A stretch of 64,000 bases of DNA from Protonemura montana (lineage: Eukaryota > Arthropoda > Insecta > Plecoptera > Nemouridae): positions 4,568,001 to 4,632,000 of the forward strand of contig OX387604.1 of assembly GCA_947568835.1 (NCBI GenBank), written 5' to 3'. The notes under the pieces are model-generated. The model was not told the origin of the DNA, made no database searches, and saw only the letters and a program-made list of their open reading frames with translations. Position numbers and translations under genes: made by a program. How positions within the stretch are numbered: position 1 is the stretch's first letter; each line of letters starts with the position of its first letter. This document shows, in pieces, positions 1 to 11,397 of this stretch.

Positions 1-70
1 TGAGGATGATGACAACTTAACCGAGCTTAAAATTGTGGAGAGGAAACCCGGTGCTGACACGTAGGCTCCA
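1..70 (-). mobile_element. 5S-derived SINE, fragment cut by window edge
   Basis: The opening bases match the minus-strand form of the SINE body found in full at 15190-15642: a gatgatg run, then 'aacccggtgctg' and 'cacgtaggctcc'. The family's core region is absent after about base 70, and the 3' tail would lie before the window starts. Confidence 0.6.
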
Positions 71-1056
71 ACTATAGTGAGTTTCCCATTATGATTGTCT
101 GCGCTTAAGGGCCTCAGTCCCCCGCTAAAATCATTGGGTTTCAAAACTTATTAAAACCAAAATGTTTTATTGACTCCTTGAAAAAGGGTAAAAAATTAAG
201 TTAACTGTGTATCGGGCAGTTTATAGTAAACATGGGTACAGCGAGAAAGGTTTCTACTGACAAGTACAAATCTTTGTCTCCTCCACAACCTCAACTATTA
301 CAAAATTGGTAAGATGATGAGTGAAGCAGTTCTACATTCAGTATCTTTTATCTCTTTCTCGAACAAAGCTGTCATTTGGCCATGTATATGTAAGTGAACT
401 ATTAAATATCTGACTCAAGCAACGTTGCTTGACTTAGGTATCTCACAAGAACTATAGTCTCCGGCACGTCAAACTTACGAAAGAGGCTTGATTAAGTCCA
501 ATCCGTGAGTTTTCGACCATTGTTTACCTTACCTAACAACTGTCAAATGTATCCTCATTTTGATGATTTGAAAATATCAAGGTTGCATTTCAAAATGAGC
601 TTTTAGCTTTGGAGTCTTTTTACGATACGAAATTTTAGTGACGCAGTGATGTACCTCTACTCTCCGTTGTGTCACAAAAATGATTCTGAGAAATTCGAGT
701 TATGCTAATTAATGAGAGTAATTGATGAATTGATTTTGCAAAGCAAAAGATCAAATCGCGTGATTTTGGTGTTAGCTTAGAGATGTTAGTTCGTGTATGT
801 GTGTGGCTTCGATTTCGATTACTGTTTTAGCGTACTAATTTCTGCTCTCGACTACCTCGTGGGGTTTTCAGAAAAATTAACCGAAATGATTTTAATTAAT
901 AAATGAAAGCGAACTAGTCCAGCCATTTTACAAATATTCATGATCAATAACATCTGCGAGATTCTATAATTTTGCGGCCTTCGTGGTAAATCCCACACAC
1001 TATCAGCGAAATAATATATTTTTAATATTTTCTGATTCGCGATGTCGTCATCAACA

Positions 1057-1081
1057 CCCCCCCCCCCCCCCCCCCCCCCCC
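1057..1081. repeat. Poly-C run, 25 bp
   Basis: An uninterrupted run of 25 C. It is one of six such C/G homopolymers in the window. Run length in an assembly is error-prone. Confidence 0.9.
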
Positions 1082-1140
1082 GCGCCCTCTCCCCCGCGTT
1101 GAATGTGGTACGAGAAGAGGTCTTGACACATATAGTTTGG

Positions 1141-1448
1141 TGGTTGGAAAGTTAGCACAACAACTAAATTCGCCTTTCTTATCAACTTCTCGAGAGCATG
1201 GATTTGTGAAGGAGTCTTGTTGTTCGTGTTGTACCGTTCTTCAGAAGGGACTTAAAGTCAGTTGTCCCCTTGGTGCTCTTCGACAGGAGTAGGCTACGTG
1301 CTGGCCCCGGGTTTTCCCTCCTTCCTTCTAGGCTAGGTTAGGTTCATCATCATCCTCATCCACTCATTCACCGACGCCATTAGACCAGCGCCACATGGCC
1401 AGATGTCAAAACAGTGCGTCGTTAAACACCACAAATCAATCAAATCAA
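1141..1448 (+). mobile_element. 5S-derived SINE, 5'-truncated
   Basis: This copy lacks the 5S rRNA-like head but keeps the body (gcatggatttgtg, the ggacttaaagtc version of the conserved core, 'gctaggttaggttcatcatc') and the complete 3' tail (gtgcgtcgttaaacaccac). 5' truncation is typical of LINE-mobilised SINEs. Confidence 0.85.
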
Positions 1449-2427
1449 TGAAGCATTTAATTGTATTTCAATACTTATTACATGGGATTCATTGTTACCT
1501 AAGAAAACGAGTTGTGTACGACAGTGGGTTCGTTTTGATAAGGATTTCTTTCCTTGAAACTGGGGTTTCAACACTATTCTTCCTCATAAATAATTCGTCG
1601 CTGTAGCGTGCACCCAAGCGGTTTGTCGGTCCAAATTCTATGATCGCTTGTTTCAAAACTTAATCTACAAAATACAACATTTTGGTGTTAGCGCGCATTG
1701 CTTGCATCCCCCTGTCACAATAATACTGCATGGTTATTACAAAGCACTGGCTCGAGGAGTTTTTCCCAGTCTTTTCTTCAAGTCGTATCCATTACATTCT
1801 TGTAACGCAGGACCAGGCGGTAGGGAGAGAACTTTCAGATTCGAATGATTTTCCAAAGGTTCTTTTACCAAAATCGTAAAGTTCTCATTTTCTCTGTAGC
1901 ACCTTTACCTCCCGCATAAAACATGAGTTCGGTTTCACGCTGCTGCTGCTCCTGTTGCTGCTCCTTTAGCGTATAGTGATGTTGGGTTACTAAAATGTTC
2001 TACCATTTAAACGACGTTCTCTTCGTGTCTAAAAACTATGTGGCTTTAAATTAATCCACATGAAAACACAACTCAACGGGTTCTAGTTTAGATTGTAATT
2101 ATAACTTACATAGAAAATTGACGAAGTGTGAGTGAATTTTGTAGTTTTTACCTGGCTTTTCTCATTTTCCGCAGCGCTCGCAATTCACGCTTGACTGAAC
2201 GCTTGAGAAACTGCACGAGTATTCATACACACCCATGTTTCACGCACTTTTCACCACATAAAATATTTACTCGAACACGCAGTTTTCGTTACAAGCGATT
2301 TAATGCGTTCTTGTTTCTCGCTGGAAAGAAACTTGAAATTGGTATTAAAGTCTGGGATTGAAGAAATAGAGGCATACAAGTTAGCACCTGGTACCAAAAC
2401 TTCATGTTCACTAATCTTTAGGTAACG

Positions 2428-2667
2428 TTGTGGAGGAATTCTGCTGTTCGCGTTGTACCGTCCTTAGGAAAGAACGTTTTACCGGTGACCCCCTTGGTGC
2501 TCTTCGACAGGAATAGGCTTCGTGCCGGCACCAGGCGTCCCCTCCTCCCGCATAGGCTAGGTTGGGTTCGCCATTATCCTCATAATTCACCGACTCCATT
2601 AGACCAGTACCACAGAGCCCGTTTTCAAAAAATTGCGTCGTTAAACACCACAATTAAATCAATCAAC
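2428..2667 (+). mobile_element. 5S-derived SINE, 5'-truncated
   Basis: Begins inside the body (gttgtggaggaattctgctg) and runs to the tail 'ttgcgtcgttaaacaccac'. Both strands show open frames of about 80 codons here. They also recur in other copies of this repeat, so they are not genes. Confidence 0.85.
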
Positions 2668-2700
2668 AATGGGTGACTATTTTAATGGCGGGGTGGCGGT

Positions 2701-2723
2701 GGGGGGGGGGGGGGGGGGGGGGG
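2701..2723. repeat. Poly-G run, 23 bp
   Basis: A run of 23 G just downstream of the SINE tail at 2667, preceded by G-rich sequence (ggcggggtggcggt). Confidence 0.9.
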
Positions 2724-3813
2724 ACTGAGGGCAAGAGCGCACGTTTTCAAAAGGCCATTCTTCCTATTATGTCCCAGCATTTCTAGAAAACTCGCCAGTA
2801 CATTTCTTTCGAGATAGAATCCTGTTTTCAATAAAGAGTCCATAAAATCAGAACTAAAATAATGATTAGTCTGATTGGCTTCAGCTTGCGTTCGTTAACG
2901 AATGGAGAACAAACGAAAGGTGTATTTCTTTGTATGGTCAGATCTGTGCATATCCAGTAATGTATTGAATGAAAGTTTAGAATGAATTCTGATCGACCAT
3001 TGTAGTTGTCTTTCTCTAGAAGCTGAGAGTGGTTCATCTGGCTATGTGCTCGCTGTGTGAGTAAACATTTTTTTTCACTATTTAGAATATTATTTACAAT
3101 TTTTTAATAATTAGGTAGTACTTTTTTTCTCAAGCGATGCTTCTACTGAAATAGCGTAGATATCGTCAGGATCTTAAGAAACAGGGTAAACTATTTTTAA
3201 ATAGTCAATATTTAGCAATAGTTGAATATTTAGAAATATTAAAATGGCGATCTAAGAACTGAGAATTTTATTTTTGTCATTAAAAAGTGAGCTTTGGGTA
3301 GTGATATCTCCCCTCCCAATCCATAGCATATTTTTCGGGAACCACTGCAACATGCTATCATAATGGGTGTTTAAAAGGTTTGTATACAGTAGTTAATTGT
3401 TTACCACTTTTTTTCTCATGATTACATCAACTAAACAGCTGTTTATTGTCCCAAATACTTCCAGTATATTTAATACTTGGTGAAAAGTTTCGTTTGTACC
3501 TTAGGATTGATCAATTCAAAGCCCAGGTGAGCTGCTCTATATCGGAATGATTAATTTTCGTGGATTCTTCAGACAGGTGCTCTTTGTTTAGGCAGGTTGC
3601 ACATTGAATGCATGTGTATTCCAAGTTGCCAGACGAAACTTTCCATGGGTTCGGTACAGAATCCTGTATCAGGCCCTTGCCAAATTAAAACAACCAAGGA
3701 CACCCCTAGTCAAGACATCTCTAAACGGGATTAAAATGAAAGGTAGCATTAACAACGGGCACATGCAATCATTGAGCTACAAAATCTTTGAGTCAGAGTT
3801 TTTATTGAGTTCC

Positions 3814-4216
3814 GTGCGTTGGAAACACCAGTTCTCATGAGATCACCAAAGTTAAGCAACACTGGCCTGGGTTATGGTAGTTAAGTGGTCTTAATACCCC
3901 TGGCCAGTTCTGTTCGGGAGAGAGGTACAACTTCATTCATCTTGCTTATCAACCTTTTCAAGTATTAATTAGTGGAGATGTCCTGTTCGAGACTTCGAGT
4001 CCTTCTGAAGGGATGTTAAGCCTATGGCCCGCTTGGTGCCCAAATGGGTGGCTTTGTGCCGACACCGGATAATTACGTTTTTATACCACTTTTAAGTAGG
4101 ATAAATCCGACGCCATTAGACCAGTGCCACAGGGCCAGTTTTCAAAATAGTGCGTCGTTGTTTAACGACGCACTGTTTTGACAACTGGCCACAAATCATT
4201 GACCACAAATCAATCA
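3814..4216 (+). mobile_element. 5S-derived SINE, near full length, inverted tail duplication
   Basis: The 5S-like head (ttggaaacaccagttctc, agatcaccaaagttaagcaa) is followed by a diverged body and tail. The 3' end is unusual. After 'gggccagttttcaaaatagtgcgtcgtt' in spirit, the same tail repeats in reverse complement, making a hairpin from about 4132 to 4190 with the tip at gtcgttgtttaacgac. The normal tail ending (accacaaatcaatcaa) then resumes. The core is more diverged than in most copies, so this is probably an older insertion. Confidence 0.8.
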
Positions 4217-7045
4217 AGTGGGATAAGCTGCGTTCACAAAGAAAACTTCCCGGGCGCGGGGCGACCTTTCACACCCACACCCAACCACCAACCACCAACC
4301 ACCAAGTACCTAAGAATTGAATGAGTTATTGAATCTGTAATACAAGTGTGGGCTTAAAATAGTGTTAAGCAAAATACATTTTTGTCTGCAGGCTCGACTT
4401 ATTTATATTTTATTTTGCTTTATTTCTATCGCTTCTATCAATATACCTTTCAAAGACGTTTCCAATCTCAGCGTTTTGATCAGGACTCCAGTGCAAACAA
4501 GTAAAAATTTCCTGGTTCGTAAAAAAACATAAATTTTTTAAATTAAATTGTCAACGGTAACTGGTTTACCCATGGCCATGTCACGCAGCGTTGAAAAGAA
4601 TATGAATATTTTCCATCTTCGTTGTAATTATTCACTTCGCAAAACCTGCTCAAGATAAGCGACAAAGTTTACTTACGAGCAGCGAATAATTGGACTCGAT
4701 GAAACTTTTATAAACATCTTTTAATTGGGTCATCTCCCAAGTTGTCATCGTATGATTAAAGATATTTCCAAGTTTGGGCTTGCACTCGTGAATCTGGCTG
4801 AAGATTCCCGATAAATTATTGCCTATCCGATGGGAACTGCATTGGCACGTAACTCATACTTAATTAACCAACTTAATTAAAATTGATTTTCAAGCTCCGT
4901 TCAGCATACATAAACTGCGTTTGAGATATATCTGATATGATATCAACCTATTCGGTCCTTCAGATTACTACAGAGTTTTGAATTCCAAGTAAATTCAATT
5001 TCTAATTAACTGCACCACATAAAAAATGTCTTGGCTGCATATGAACGAGTTCTCAGAGAGAGTCAATGCAACTTAATTTCTGATCACAGCACGGGTTTGC
5101 TGTTACACCCCCTGGAAGAAGGAGAGTCGTACAGCTGTCAGTCAAAATGTCTGTCAAACGGATGATTTTCAGGCTCTTTTGTACTCCATTCATCCATCAA
5201 ATCCATCGAGCAGAGTTCAGACCACACCCAAAGTAACTCCAGCGTAGTTCTATATAACACGTGATCAATAACTCGCATACAAATCTGTGATACCTGAATC
5301 AACGTGCGTTTTCACGAAATGTTCTTTTTATTTTTATAGTACCTACCTATCAGTAATGAGCAAGATATACAGCGCGGATACTACTTTTCACCGATACTGT
5401 TACCATTTATGCCAATCACTAAAGTTTTACAAACCCCACGAGATTGCAAAACAATTAACCTGACTCCGTCGTCGAGCAGTTGATCATAAAGTAAACTGTG
5501 GATAAAAGAAGGGTTCTCAAAGCAATCGAAAAATGGGCTCTGCTGACAAGATCCGGCTTCCAATTCATGTAAGTTCTTGCCCGGTTTAACCTAACATACA
5601 CCCTATGTTCATTGGTACCATGGTTAAGAAGGTGTAGGAAGGTTAGGGTAGGTCTATCTCATTTGGACAATTCTCAAACATTTCAACCTCCCTATTCCCG
5701 GTGGTAAATCTGGACATGTTCCAGTGACGATCTACCTGGGCTTAGCGCGTTCATCGGCAATTTTGAATTGGCTGCCGTTGCTGATAGCGTGGCCACCTAA
5801 TATTGTCTGTAGACCATGTATTAGTAATACAAAAATCCCAAATATTATGAAAGACGAGTGGTGATTGACTATTTGAATTTACTTCTTTGTAAGGCACTGC
5901 ACCGAGTTGTTTAATAAGTATACATCAGTAAAAAAATAGAAATGAGCTGACCACAAAGATGCTTCTGCCAAGTATTGATACCAGAAAATCAAATCTTTTT
6001 TAATCCTGCTGGTGTTTGCAGCCCTTAGGGAATTTGTGTCCCCATTATCAGGATATGTCTCTGAAAGTTGTGGGTGGGGGACGGCCACAAATTTGCATAA
6101 GAAAACGACAATGGTGCCTCGGAGCCTGCAGGAATTTGTCTTTCTTTAATTTCATCTGTTTTTTTTTTAACAAACGAATTTTAGATGTCAGTATGATAAG
6201 GGGGTGGGCAGGAGGTTTTCTCAAATGGGTACCGGACACTCGAGAGCTCCCATTGGCCAACCTCATGGCGAAGGGTTTGACTAAAGCTACCCACGAGAGA
6301 AAAACAATGAAAATATTTACTTTTATGCGAACTTGTTAAATAGTTGTTTTACTTTGCATCCAATTTATATTGTTATTTTATTGTAGAATCCACTTTACCA
6401 TTTAAAAGCGAACAGTTAACATAGCATGCGATGACGTCCGTATTGTCGAACTGATTGTTTCGTTGTAATATATTTATATCCACATGCTGTGGTTAGGATA
6501 GAATTAAATCCCGCACATAATATGCAAGATGACGTTGTTTTATATCTCTCCGCGGTCAAACGGCTTAACCCTGTATTTTTAAAGATGTTCCAAGAAGCCG
6601 TCCGCGTTTGAATATGAGAAAATTCCTGGAAAATCGTGGAAATATTTGGCGGGAGGGACTGGAATGGCAATTTTGCAGTTCGTGTGAGAAAATTTCGTCT
6701 TTGAAAGGCGGTTATGTTTATAAATACACTTTGTAACATCATTAAAAAATAGAAAAAGTAAGCACGGCGTAATACTAATGTTTCTAGAAGACTTGAAAGG
6801 TAATGTTCAAACAATAAAATTACTAAGATCAATATGCTTCAAAATCCATTCCTTCCAAAAATTATCTTCGACTTAGAAATTAAATTATGAGTAGCCTGGA
6901 CGATTTTAACCAGCATCTTGATCCATCTTCTTGGTTCATCTTCTTGATATCTAATACTTACTCACACTACAATTCCGAAGCTCATTTGCGAATTATTCTC
7001 TTTGATAACTTCACACACCTTCATATTGCATATTATTTTCTTTTT

Positions 7046-7067
7046 GCTAAGATATAGATATCTTAGC
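7046..7067. repeat. Short palindrome, 22 bp
   Basis: GCTAAGATAT-AG-ATATCTTAGC is a perfect inverted repeat with a two-base centre. No flanking coding or promoter context explains it, and it may be a relic of a small transposon. Confidence 0.5.
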
Positions 7068-8136
7068 AACGTCTCAGTCTGAATTATTCATCTGAAATCA
7101 ATTAAGTGCCTGTTGGCGTAATGACCTGTGCGAAACTGAAAAGGACGTTCGGAGATTACTATTCGGGGGTTTATTATTAGGCCAGTGCCACATCTGGCCT
7201 CATGAAAAAAAAAGTGCTGAATCTTGTTACTTCATAAGGGCAAGAAAAGTGAATAAATGATACCCCAGGGGCTCCATAAAAAATGCCATTACCGATATCG
7301 CCTTAAATCGTACATCGTATTTCTTATACCAATATCGTATGGATCTTGGGATAACTCTAGAATTTGGTCATTATTATTTGACATCAACTGTTGAAGTAAT
7401 CCTCTAATGACAAAGTTGAATAATATATTGATGACAAATGATCTAGCCTTTCATTAAAGCAATGTACACAAATTTGTGGTAAAATTGAGGCCGGACAGCT
7501 TTTTTTAAGTACGTGTGAAATCACCAAGTGATTGATCGAACAGGAATTAAAATCATAAAGTGCCTTACGGAGACCGCATTTCATGATAATTCTTGATAAT
7601 TGAAGAAATGCATCTTAATTTAATTTGTCATTTGGTTATTCGACAATACTTTATCTGTGAAAAAAAAAACTTAGCACCGAATGTCTCTTGTTACCGTAAA
7701 GGCATGGAAGAAATTGTAGCGTTGCGTAAACTGGCATTAATATAAAACTAAAAATAAGCATTTTCTCCAGAACAGTCCTGGGACCGGACCCAAAAAGCAG
7801 ACCACTTATAAATTTAGGCGTTAAGTTGATTTCACCATGGCAACAACCCCTGAAAATCTGGAAACACCGCCTTTAATTGGCTGTCAATCTTTAAGCGGCT
7901 GGGGGTTAAACTTAAGCTCTGATTTGTGGATCCAGCTTCTGTGTTATTCTGAAGAAAATGTATTGTAAATTTAGTCATACAAAAAAAATTGTACCTATGA
8001 CATTGGAGGGTAAATTTGCAAATAAAAGGTTTAGGACGCTTGCCTATCCTGCGATTGCTTGCCTGAGCTTATCAAGTCCTTAACTAACTTTTACCGTGTT
8101 AATACAACAGGAAGAAAATCGCGTGAGCAGACAAAA

Positions 8137-8206
8137 ATGCTGATCGTGATCAAGGAGCCGACAAGTTCCCATGAGCACCGACGCCACTGACGATGCGACG
8201 CGATGA
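8137..8206 (+). promoter_or_regulatory. Two short upstream ORFs before KCNQ isoform A start
   Basis: Two ATGs precede the KCNQ start in other frames. ATG 8137 opens a 17-codon frame ending with TGA at 8188-8190. ATG 8171 opens an 11-codon frame ending with TGA at 8204-8206, which overlaps the main ATG at 8193. If the transcript leader includes this sequence, ribosomes would have to leak past or re-initiate, so the layout could lower translation. An AG at 8108-8109 preceded by a weak pyrimidine context could instead be a splice acceptor, so whether both uORFs lie in the mature leader is uncertain. Confidence 0.4.
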
Positions 8207-8298
8207 AACCGTGCTGGGGGCACCTTGCTCTGCGGGTGACGTCATAGAGGAGGCCCAGGAGCTGCTATCGCCGACTTTTGCACCGACCTTACGCCGCA
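8193..8298 (+). CDS. KCNQ: KCNQ potassium channel, isoform A first coding exon
   Basis: Reading from ATG 8193 gives 35 codons (MRRDETVLGAPCSAG... ending ...APTLRR) plus one base, followed by a consensus donor (CGCA|GTAAGT). The in-frame stop at 8172-8174 makes 8193 the first in-frame ATG. The one-base overhang fits the acceptor at 18579/18580, where the reading frame continues into the next exon. The segment is GC-richer than its surroundings, as expected for coding sequence. The residues are part of the cytoplasmic N terminus of a Kv7 channel; this far end is poorly conserved in the family, so membership rests on the splice chain to the S1-proximal exon at 28.7 kb. A TGACGTCA site lies inside the exon at 8237-8244. 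Confidence 0.72.
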
Positions 8299-9118
8299 GT
8301 AAGTAACTTGCCACTTCCCATTGTATTCCTTCGAGTTAACATGCTCAGTCAGAGACTCGGCGCTAACGTGAAGCTGTCTACGCTAAAATTGCTTACTAAA
8401 ATAACAATACCCACAAAAAATGATAGTCGCCCAGAGATAGAGTCACCGTCATTTTGAGTGTTATGATATTTCGTTATATCTCGCAGACTACACGCATTCG
8501 AGACTGGCTGAAGTTCAATTAATAATTGTTTGTAATAACCTCAACTGTTGATATACTCGTATCGATATTTCGAGTTGGTATTATTTGATTGTAGATATTT
8601 GTTAAAAATGTCAGCCTCAAGCGCCATCGAATGGCCACAACCGTAACTACGAGTCGGCGGCTCGTTTGATTAGAAACTGAGTAGTAGTGTCTGATTAGCA
8701 CTGTGACTCTGACTAACAATAACCCCGATGGTAACATGGATAAACACACAACGGAAAATAATGGGGTAGCGACTAACCCCGCAATGAGCAGCTTTACCAT
8801 TATGGTCTAGTCACATAATTGATATGTGGTGTACTGACTCTATAGGTAAGGGAGTATGATAACTTACTTAAAACCAGTTTTATCCTGCACGTATATAAAT
8901 AAAGATAGCGGTATTTTAAAACAATGGGCAATAGAAATCTAATAGAAGTGTGTGACAGAAAAAATTAAATTGAGTAGCTGACGGTAAATAAATATGTAGC
9001 CACTAGCCAATACATCGTGAATTTAAAAATCTGCGGTGAAATGGCAATTAAATACATTATTTTTCTAGAAAACTGGGCGCTTGTAAGAAATAGTCTATTG
9101 ATGGAACTATAATCGTGC

Positions 9119-9195
9119 AGATGGTCACCCACCAAATTGTTACCCAACCAGTACCTGACAGAGAGCAGTGCTGCTTAACTCTAGTAATTGTTACC
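9119..9195 (-). mobile_element. 5S-derived SINE head fragment
   Basis: On the minus strand this is the 5S-like head only: gatggtcaccca..., ...agtacctgac..., cagtgctgcttaac. It is more diverged than most copies. It lies about 115 bp from the head of a plus-strand copy at 9309. Confidence 0.6.
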
Positions 9196-9308
9196 ATTAA
9201 GCCAACCCTTTTGAGTTAGGATAGGACTGGATTTACATATTCATATAAATTCTATTGGTGTCAAGGCCGTCGACACATTCATTTCTCCACACAATTATTA
9301 CCGAAATG

Positions 9309-9680
9309 TTTGACGTTGTGGAAACTTCTGTTCTTATGAGATCACCGAAGTAAAGCAACACTGAGCTGAGTCAGGTTTTGGATGGGTGACCATCATACAC
9401 TTGACCAGTTCTGTTTGGGAGAGAGGTTGGAGGGATGAATGTTAGTAGAGCAACTTCATTCGCCTAGCTTATCAACCTCTCGAAGGCATGGATTTGTGGA
9501 GGAATCCTGCTGTTCGAGATGTATCGACCTTTGGACGGGGCGTTAAGCTGGTGCCCTGAGTGCTCTTCGACAGAAGTAGGCTACGTGCCAGCACTAGGTT
9601 GCCCTCCCTCATTTCTAGGCTTGGTGAGGTTGACACCAGTGCTAAAGAGACGTTGTCAAAACAGTGAGTCATCAGCCAAT
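9309..9680 (+). mobile_element. 5S-derived SINE, head present, 3' part deleted
   Basis: The head (gagatcaccgaagtaaagc, ggatgggtgaccatc) and body (gcaacttcattcgcc, gcatggatttgtggagg) are clear. Most of the CATC-rich region and the 'cgacgccatt' segment are missing before a shortened tail (gtcaaaacagtgagtcatc). Confidence 0.85.
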
Positions 9681-9907
9681 CGTTTTATTTGTGGGACCTT
9701 ATGTGTCGACTTGAGGTTGGTTGTGAAATGCTGTCATAATTTTTTCCTGTAACAAGAGTAAATGTACCATATTTTTATTTTGATAATGTTCCCATCCATT
9801 TGGTATGTTCACATTCGAGAGCACATTGTGAAATCGCTACACAAGCCTAAATTAAAATTTATTTTGGAACCTTTGTAGAACAAAATCTTTCTAATCTTGC
9901 TTTAGAT

Positions 9908-10050
9908 CCAGTATTACAATTTTCTTGACTCCTAGTTAAAGAGGGAGTTAGACCAATTGCCATGGCAACAACTAATCATATGCAGTGAAAGTCAGCTGTT
10001 TCTGAGAGTTATGAGCTTAACTCTGATTTAAAACATATTGTAATACCGGG
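9908..10050 (+). mobile_element. MITE family M1, copy 1 (about 145 bp)
   Basis: Short non-coding element with terminal inverted repeats: 'ccagtattacaatttt' at the left end and 'atattgtaataccggg' at the right. The interior has a second inverted motif (gagggagttagacc / gagcttaactc) and the conserved string 'attgccatggcaacaac'. Two more copies lie at 50107-50249 and 58709-58852 in the same orientation. Having no ORF and being short, it is a non-autonomous DNA element; the superfamily is not decidable from the ends. Confidence 0.75.
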
Positions 10051-10381
10051 TCTTAGTTAAGTTCGGGCTTAAATTAGCCACTCGAATGATTCAATGCGGA
10101 AGTAAATTTGGTCCAGCAGACTCAACTGTTGCTAAAATCAAATCAGCCATGCGTAAAATTAGTTGCATCTTCCAAGTATGTAAATATTTGTATTTTGATC
10201 GATTATAAACAGTGAATGAGATCTTTGTTATACTGATCGTAATACCAATTACTGCCACTGAAGCCAGGAATACATTTGATCTACTTGAGTTAAATTATGA
10301 ATTCAGAACGCACCAATTCTTGACGGATTTTTGACCTAACACAAAACCAGAAGCGGAAAATTTCAGTGACTTTGTGAAGAA

Positions 10382-10398
10382 GGGGGGGGGGGGGGGGG
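10382..10398. repeat. Poly-G run, 17 bp
   Basis: Seventeen uninterrupted G, flanked by AT-rich intron sequence. Confidence 0.9.
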
Positions 10399-11261
10399 TT
10401 AATTATTCTTATGCGTAGTCCAGGCATTAAACAGAAAATATTTTATTAATGCCGAAAAATCAGAAAAGAAGAGGTGCGCCAATTAAATATTCCCTTCACT
10501 GCGATTATTTGGTCATTTTCGGGTCTTCAGTCATTTTTCAGTTTTTGATGACACTCTTCACCGAATGAATGTCTCGCATAAATGATTACCCCGGGCTAGA
10601 GAATTTAGGGAAACTTCTGGACTTAAGAGAATGTCTATTGATACCAATAAACATTCTCAGCAGCTGGATCAGTATTTCTAGCAGGGCTGCAAACGTCAAT
10701 GGACCAGCAATTCATATGCAGTTATACGGTTATCTCGACATCTATAGAGCTAAAGGGAGTGTCCACTCATTACATTCAAATTTCAATTGCGTGAAAAAAA
10801 TCGAACTTGGTATGCTGATCACTTTTGGTAAATTGTTTGGCTCTGAATCCGATATGTAAATTCTCGCCAGCCGTTCGTGTCTCGACTACTTACGTCCAGC
10901 AAAAAGAAGTTCAATGGGGCTTAGCAGTCAAATCATTTTTTTTTCTCTGTGATTTTGCTATATTACAAATTCAACTAATATATGGCTTCGTGTAAAATAT
11001 CAACTTGACGCGCTAAGTGAATTTCGATGTAGGTATATACTTACGTACTTAGCATGTTCAAGTGTTATGCTTCTAGATTTTGACATTCTTTTATCGAATC
11101 GAATAAGATCACCAATCAATTAAGACGTGTAGGAAATCTTCTCTGGTGAGACGTCTGGATTAAAGCGCTCCAAGCATAAGGCATCACAATCGGAAGTTAT
11201 ATTTTTAGCAGGCGTTAAAAACTTGTTAAAATGCTTTTGAAAGAATGATGTACCAAAGATT

Positions 11262-11397
11262 TTACTATTATAAACACTTCTAACCTATCAAAAATTGATG
11301 TCTCCCTTTGGGGATCAATTTTTCAGAGGGTAGTAGTGTTCCTAATAATAAAATACCCCGCGCATTGCAAGCGTTTGCAATTTAAATCAGATTTCAC
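11262..11397 (+). mobile_element. Hairpin repeat family H1, copy 1
   Basis: Shares with 21966-22103 (opposite strand) the strings 'tcaaaaattgatgtc', 'ttcctaa', 'ccccgcgca' and 'tgcaagcgtttgcaattt'. Its first half folds on itself (caaaaattgat... against atcaatttttcagaggg). The size, absence of ORFs and two opposite-strand copies point to a MITE-like or other non-autonomous element. Confidence 0.65.

Larger units (their letters stand above)
1..8136. other. 5' flank or 5' intron of KCNQ, non-coding
   Basis: No convincing gene is seen here. The stretch holds partial SINE copies (1-70, 1141-1448, 2428-2667, 3814-4216), a poly-C and a poly-G run, a GCTGCT-rich patch at 1940-1968 and a 22-bp palindrome at 7046-7067. 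Open frames of up to 138 codons (for example 6416-6832 on the minus strand) lack recognisable domains and neighbouring splice logic, so I treat them as chance. The KCNQ promoter for isoform A probably lies near the right end, but no clear TATA or initiator element decides it. Confidence 0.6.

Noticed and set aside
6016..6339. 107-codon plus-strand frame with an ending (WVPDTRELPLANLMAKGLTK) faintly like a retrotransposon RNase H tail
   Set aside because: Only a few residues fit, no catalytic motif is visible, the first half is low-complexity, and no other element parts flank it.
6416..6832. 138-codon minus-strand frame, the longest outside KCNQ
   Set aside because: No recognisable domain, skewed composition, and no splice or promoter context; likely chance.
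7175..7205. Short similarity to the SINE tail (aggccagtgccacatctggc)
   Set aside because: Too short, and the flanking tail and CATC regions are missing.
9309..9680. 5S rRNA gene
   Set aside because: The 5S-like part is only about 100 bp, diverged, lacks the 5S ends, and is always fused to the same SINE body.
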